The translations under genes were made by a program, and so were the position numbers. From NCBI RefSeq assembly GCF_016801865.2, contig NC_068938.1, positions 15,410,746 through 15,474,745 on the forward strand: a DNA stretch of 64,000 bases, given 5' to 3'. The notes beneath the pieces were generated by a model. It did no database searches and was not told where the DNA came from. It worked only from the letters and a program-made list of their open reading frames with translations. Below, piece after piece: positions 61,190 to 64,000 of the stretch. How positions within the stretch are numbered: position 1 is the stretch's first letter; every line of letters starts with the position of its first letter. This stretch comes from Culex pipiens pallens. Lineage: Eukaryota > Arthropoda > Insecta > Diptera > Culicidae.

Positions 61190-62760
61190 TCAGCCTAGTG
61201 TTTCCCAGCGTTCCGTTTCATGGCCAACTATCCCCACCCTTATCCGTGGTCTGGCCAGCGTCTGGTCTGATATCTGCTGTACCAGGTTCAAGAACGTCGT
61301 CGTAGCAGAAGTAGAAATCTTCGGCCCGAAACCCTTTTGGAAACAATCCCCGTCAAGGGGGCAGCAGCAGCAGGCCGAGACAAAACCCAACCCAGGAGGG
61401 ACTCCTCAAAGGAAGAATGCGCAAAGATGAAGAAAAAGTGAACAAACAGACAAACGAAACGTTAAAAAGAAGAAAATAAAAAGGGGAAAAAATCGACGTC
61501 CAATGTGTTTGCGAAAATCTGAAAATAAGATTTAGTGCTACATTTACATGTCGTTTTTTCTCAATTTACGATTGACGTTGAAGATAGATTTCAAAAAGTT
61601 CGCTTGCTTCGTTTTTGTTTTTCCTTTCTGTTGTTGTTTTTATTTTGTTTGCTCGAATAGTTCGTCCGTCTGTGATCGCGCAAAACTGAAAGAACGTGCG
61701 CTGTCTCAACCCCCCTCTGCCTCAGTTTCCCTCTCCCATTTTCATGCGCGACCTTTTGAGGCTTTTTTTTGGGCATTTTTTTTTGCTTTTTGATAATATT
61801 GCTTATTATGCATATTCGGCTTGTCAACTCGTTCTTTCTGTCGATTTCTTTCCCGCAGCAGCAGCAGTCTCGCTCGGGTTCGTTTGTTTGTTGTGCACTT
61901 TTGTCACAGTTTGTGTTCCTTTTGCTCTGATCTGTCGTCGTCGAGATGATTTCTGCTCATTGATTCGCGTAGCAGGCCTCGTTCGTTCGTTCGTTCGAGG
62001 TTGACGTTTGTTGATTTTTCTTTTCTTTTGACAGAAGGAAAAAAAAGAAAAAAAAAAACGAAATTCGACGAAATGCAACGTGAAAATAATAAGAAAGGGA
62101 AAATCATTGGGCCAATCTAAATTGTGTACACATTCAACTGTAATAACTATAATAATGGAGAAAAATAGCAGCGCGCATATGCATAAATAAATTAAAACTG
62201 GAATTCTTTTCGACTTTATTTCGCAACCGCCGCCCATGCTGGGGGTGGTTTTGGAAAGGGGGGTGGGGGATAAAATTGGACCCGATTGTGGGCCGCAGTT
62301 GCGGCATGCAGAAAAAATTAACCAAATAAAAAAAAAAACAAAAGACTCCAAACGAGACAAGACAATTCTTGACATTTTTTTGGCGCAGCGAAAAGAAAAA
62401 AAAATGCGAAATTTCAAACTTGGCCGGGTGTCTTTTCGGTTCGATGGGTGAAGATTTTTTTTTTGTGCGGGTTTTGCTTGCACTTGGTCACCACCAAAAC
62501 CAACCAACAAGAGATTAGAGAGCGGGTAAGGTGGATGTTTGCGGGATGGGTGAAGAAAATACTTTACATACAAAAAGATTTTGGTCCCAGAGGTGGACAA
62601 ACAAAACTAAAGTAAACGGACGTATGCAAAGTATTCAATGTGGTTGGTGGTTTGAGAGGTTCGTAAAAATGTCAACGAGTGGCATCGAAGCAGGCCTTTT
62701 GTGTTTAAAAATATTTAGAAAGATTTTTTTAATCGTGGATGGCTCTTTCAAGTGATTAAA
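61190..62760. other. GC-richer unique island with low-complexity tracts
   Basis: It contains GCAGCAGCAGCAG-type triplets (61362-61372, 61857-61867), (CGTT)n at 61978-61996 and many A/T runs. The longest frame in the window (258 codons, minus, 61824-62600) lies here. Its translation is a patchwork of Phe-rich, Lys/Arg-rich and Thr-rich stretches that follow the base runs, so I do not call it a gene. The region may be untranslated exon or regulatory DNA. Confidence 0.35.
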
Positions 62761-63060
62761 TAACTATTTATTGAAACTAGTTTTATTCACGTAATTTGCC
62801 AAATATTATGCAAAAATTTCATTAGGTGGAAAAATTTAAAAGCAATATAAAACAGGAATCGAAATCAAATCAAAATAAATAACTGGATTGTTCAAAGCAA
62901 ACTCCGAGGAGAAGAAGAAGACGGTGACATACCGTACCAAGCGCTTATTAATAATTATCCTTGAATATCCATTAAAAGTAGATATTAAATTCGTAATAAA
63001 TTTTCAATAGGGTGTTACCTTGGTCAAAACCAGGCTTGTTTCCATCTTATTGATATAATT
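62761..63060. other. AT-rich spacer
   Basis: A GAGGAGAAGAAGAAGACGG purine tract lies near 62908. Nothing else is supported. Confidence 0.4.
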
Positions 63061-64000
63061 TTTCCAACTTGAAGGAAAACTTGAAATTAATTCAAGTCCT
63101 GCGAGTTGAAAGTCCCAACTACAGTCAATTGCAATGAACCCAGCCTTCATGCTGCAGAAGCGCGCGCATGCAAATCGGTCCACAATCACGAAAACGGCCT
63201 AACCTTGGATGAGTTCGTTCGATTCCTAGGATGCAAAACCACACTCCAAGCGCAGTCAGGAACTATCATGTCTCCCGTGCGCTCAAGCCCGCCTGAAACG
63301 GACGCATATTTAATCGATTTCCAGCGAGTTGAGCCGAGGTCGTTCCCTCTCCCAAGCCCAGCCGAATCAACTCAATTTAAATGAGTACAAATTTTCCTCC
63401 CCAGAGAATATAAATTAAATTATAAGAAAATGCAAACAAAACAGCAAAAGAACATGCACATTGCACGTCGAGTCCAGGGAAGCCGAGATCAACTTCGCGC
63501 GACTCGTTCGTGGTCCATGCATTTGCAGAAATTGGCCGGCTCGAATTCGCGCAAATGCAGACAAACACACACACAGGAAACAATCCGGCGGGAATGACTG
63601 GCGGAGAATCCACCTAGCAGGAGTTTCGCTCATTGACACCTTAAGATTTTGAGTGTACAGTTTTGGGTGTTGAAGTTGATTTGAATTGTTAGTTTGCTCT
63701 AGAAATAATATGCAATGTTCCATAGTGTATTGCATACAAGTGTTCTATTAGCCCTACATCAGCTCTAGTTAAGCTTTATAACTCTAAAACTAAGCATTTC
63801 TTGAAGTTTCAGCTTTCCCCAGTAAGAAAAGTAAAATTGGCACAATAAAAGACGCGGCCACCGACAAACGGAGCGGAGCTACCAGAGAGTCTTGAAATGT
63901 CGTATGCAAAAAATAAAAATAAAATCTCAAGAAATAACCTATGCTACTCTACGGTCATCCCCTCACCTGACCCCAAGACAGGGGGGGGGGACGTCGACGA
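63061..64000. other. GC-richer unique DNA to window end
   Basis: The segment 63100-63650 has higher complexity. A 92-codon frame (63106-63384, plus) contains NGLTLDEFVRFL, which superficially resembles the second half of an EF-hand, but the calcium loop is incomplete and no flanking exon pattern was seen. A G run (63982-63991) lies near the end. Confidence 0.4.

Noticed and set aside
61824..62600. Longest open frame, 258 codons on the minus strand
   Set aside because: Its translation follows homopolymer and simple-sequence tracts (Phe-rich, Lys/Arg-rich, Thr/Asn-rich), has no domain and no splice or start context. Long T runs on the plus strand keep the frame open by chance.
63106..63384. 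EF-hand-like NGLTLDEFVRFL in a 92-codon frame
   Set aside because: Only half of a calcium loop is present and the remaining residues do not fit. No paired EF-hand or exon structure is visible.

Overview
The window is eukaryotic, non-coding DNA from an insect, most likely a culicine mosquito (Culex is my best guess). This rests on base composition, the very high density of short inverted-repeat elements and tRNA-headed retroelements, insect-type core-promoter motifs, and several dispersed repeats that I recall as common in culicine genomes. No database search was possible. I find no open reading frame that I can defend as a protein-coding gene. All are short, of low complexity, or lie inside repeats, so the window is best read as intergenic or long-intron DNA. 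No rRNA, CRISPR array, bacterial operon or convincing functional tRNA is present.

The dominant feature is a tandem satellite array at 9573-37941: 37 copies of a unit of about 728 bp plus a 143-bp partial copy, all in one orientation. The right half shows nested higher-order structure. A ten-unit block (23246-30522) with variant order A-B-C-D-A-B-C-D-C-D is repeated in the same order at 30523-37798. One unit is split by a 1318-bp non-autonomous hAT-like element (21365-22682) with an 8-bp target duplication, and this element carries an 83-bp-arm hairpin. The whole array lies between two inverted 24-bp termini (9266-9289 and 39045-39068), each flanked by TA. This suggests that it expanded inside, or between, Tc1/mariner-pogo-like elements.

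The left flank (1-9572) is mixed: GC-richer unique sequence, a 203-bp foldback (1259-1461), a GAGA/CT-rich block (about 2497-2566), a GCTCA-rich block (3252-3430), several MITEs (3615-3820, 4833-5050, 7804-8190, 9112-9260) and three degenerate tRNA-like sequences. The right flank (37942-64000) alternates AT-rich repeat-derived DNA with GC-richer unique islands (about 41440-43850, 46620-47700, 51240-53000, 57000-58450, 61190-62760, 63060-63650). These islands could be regulatory DNA or untranslated exons. Mobile elements on this side include a 695-bp tRNA-headed retroelement with a 25-bp target duplication (47969-48663), an hAT-like element with a perfect 8-bp duplication (50381-51165), a 579-bp element with palindromic ends and a CA microsatellite (53472-54050), a SINE (59986-60246) and large foldbacks at 40973-41150 and 59052-59439.

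One candidate insect core promoter is proposed at 57165 (+): an initiator TCAGT with GGTCG exactly at the DPE position, followed within 1 kb by sequence resembling a dipteran 5' untranslated region. No protein pathway can be described from this window; its biology is that of repeats, transposons and possibly small RNAs.
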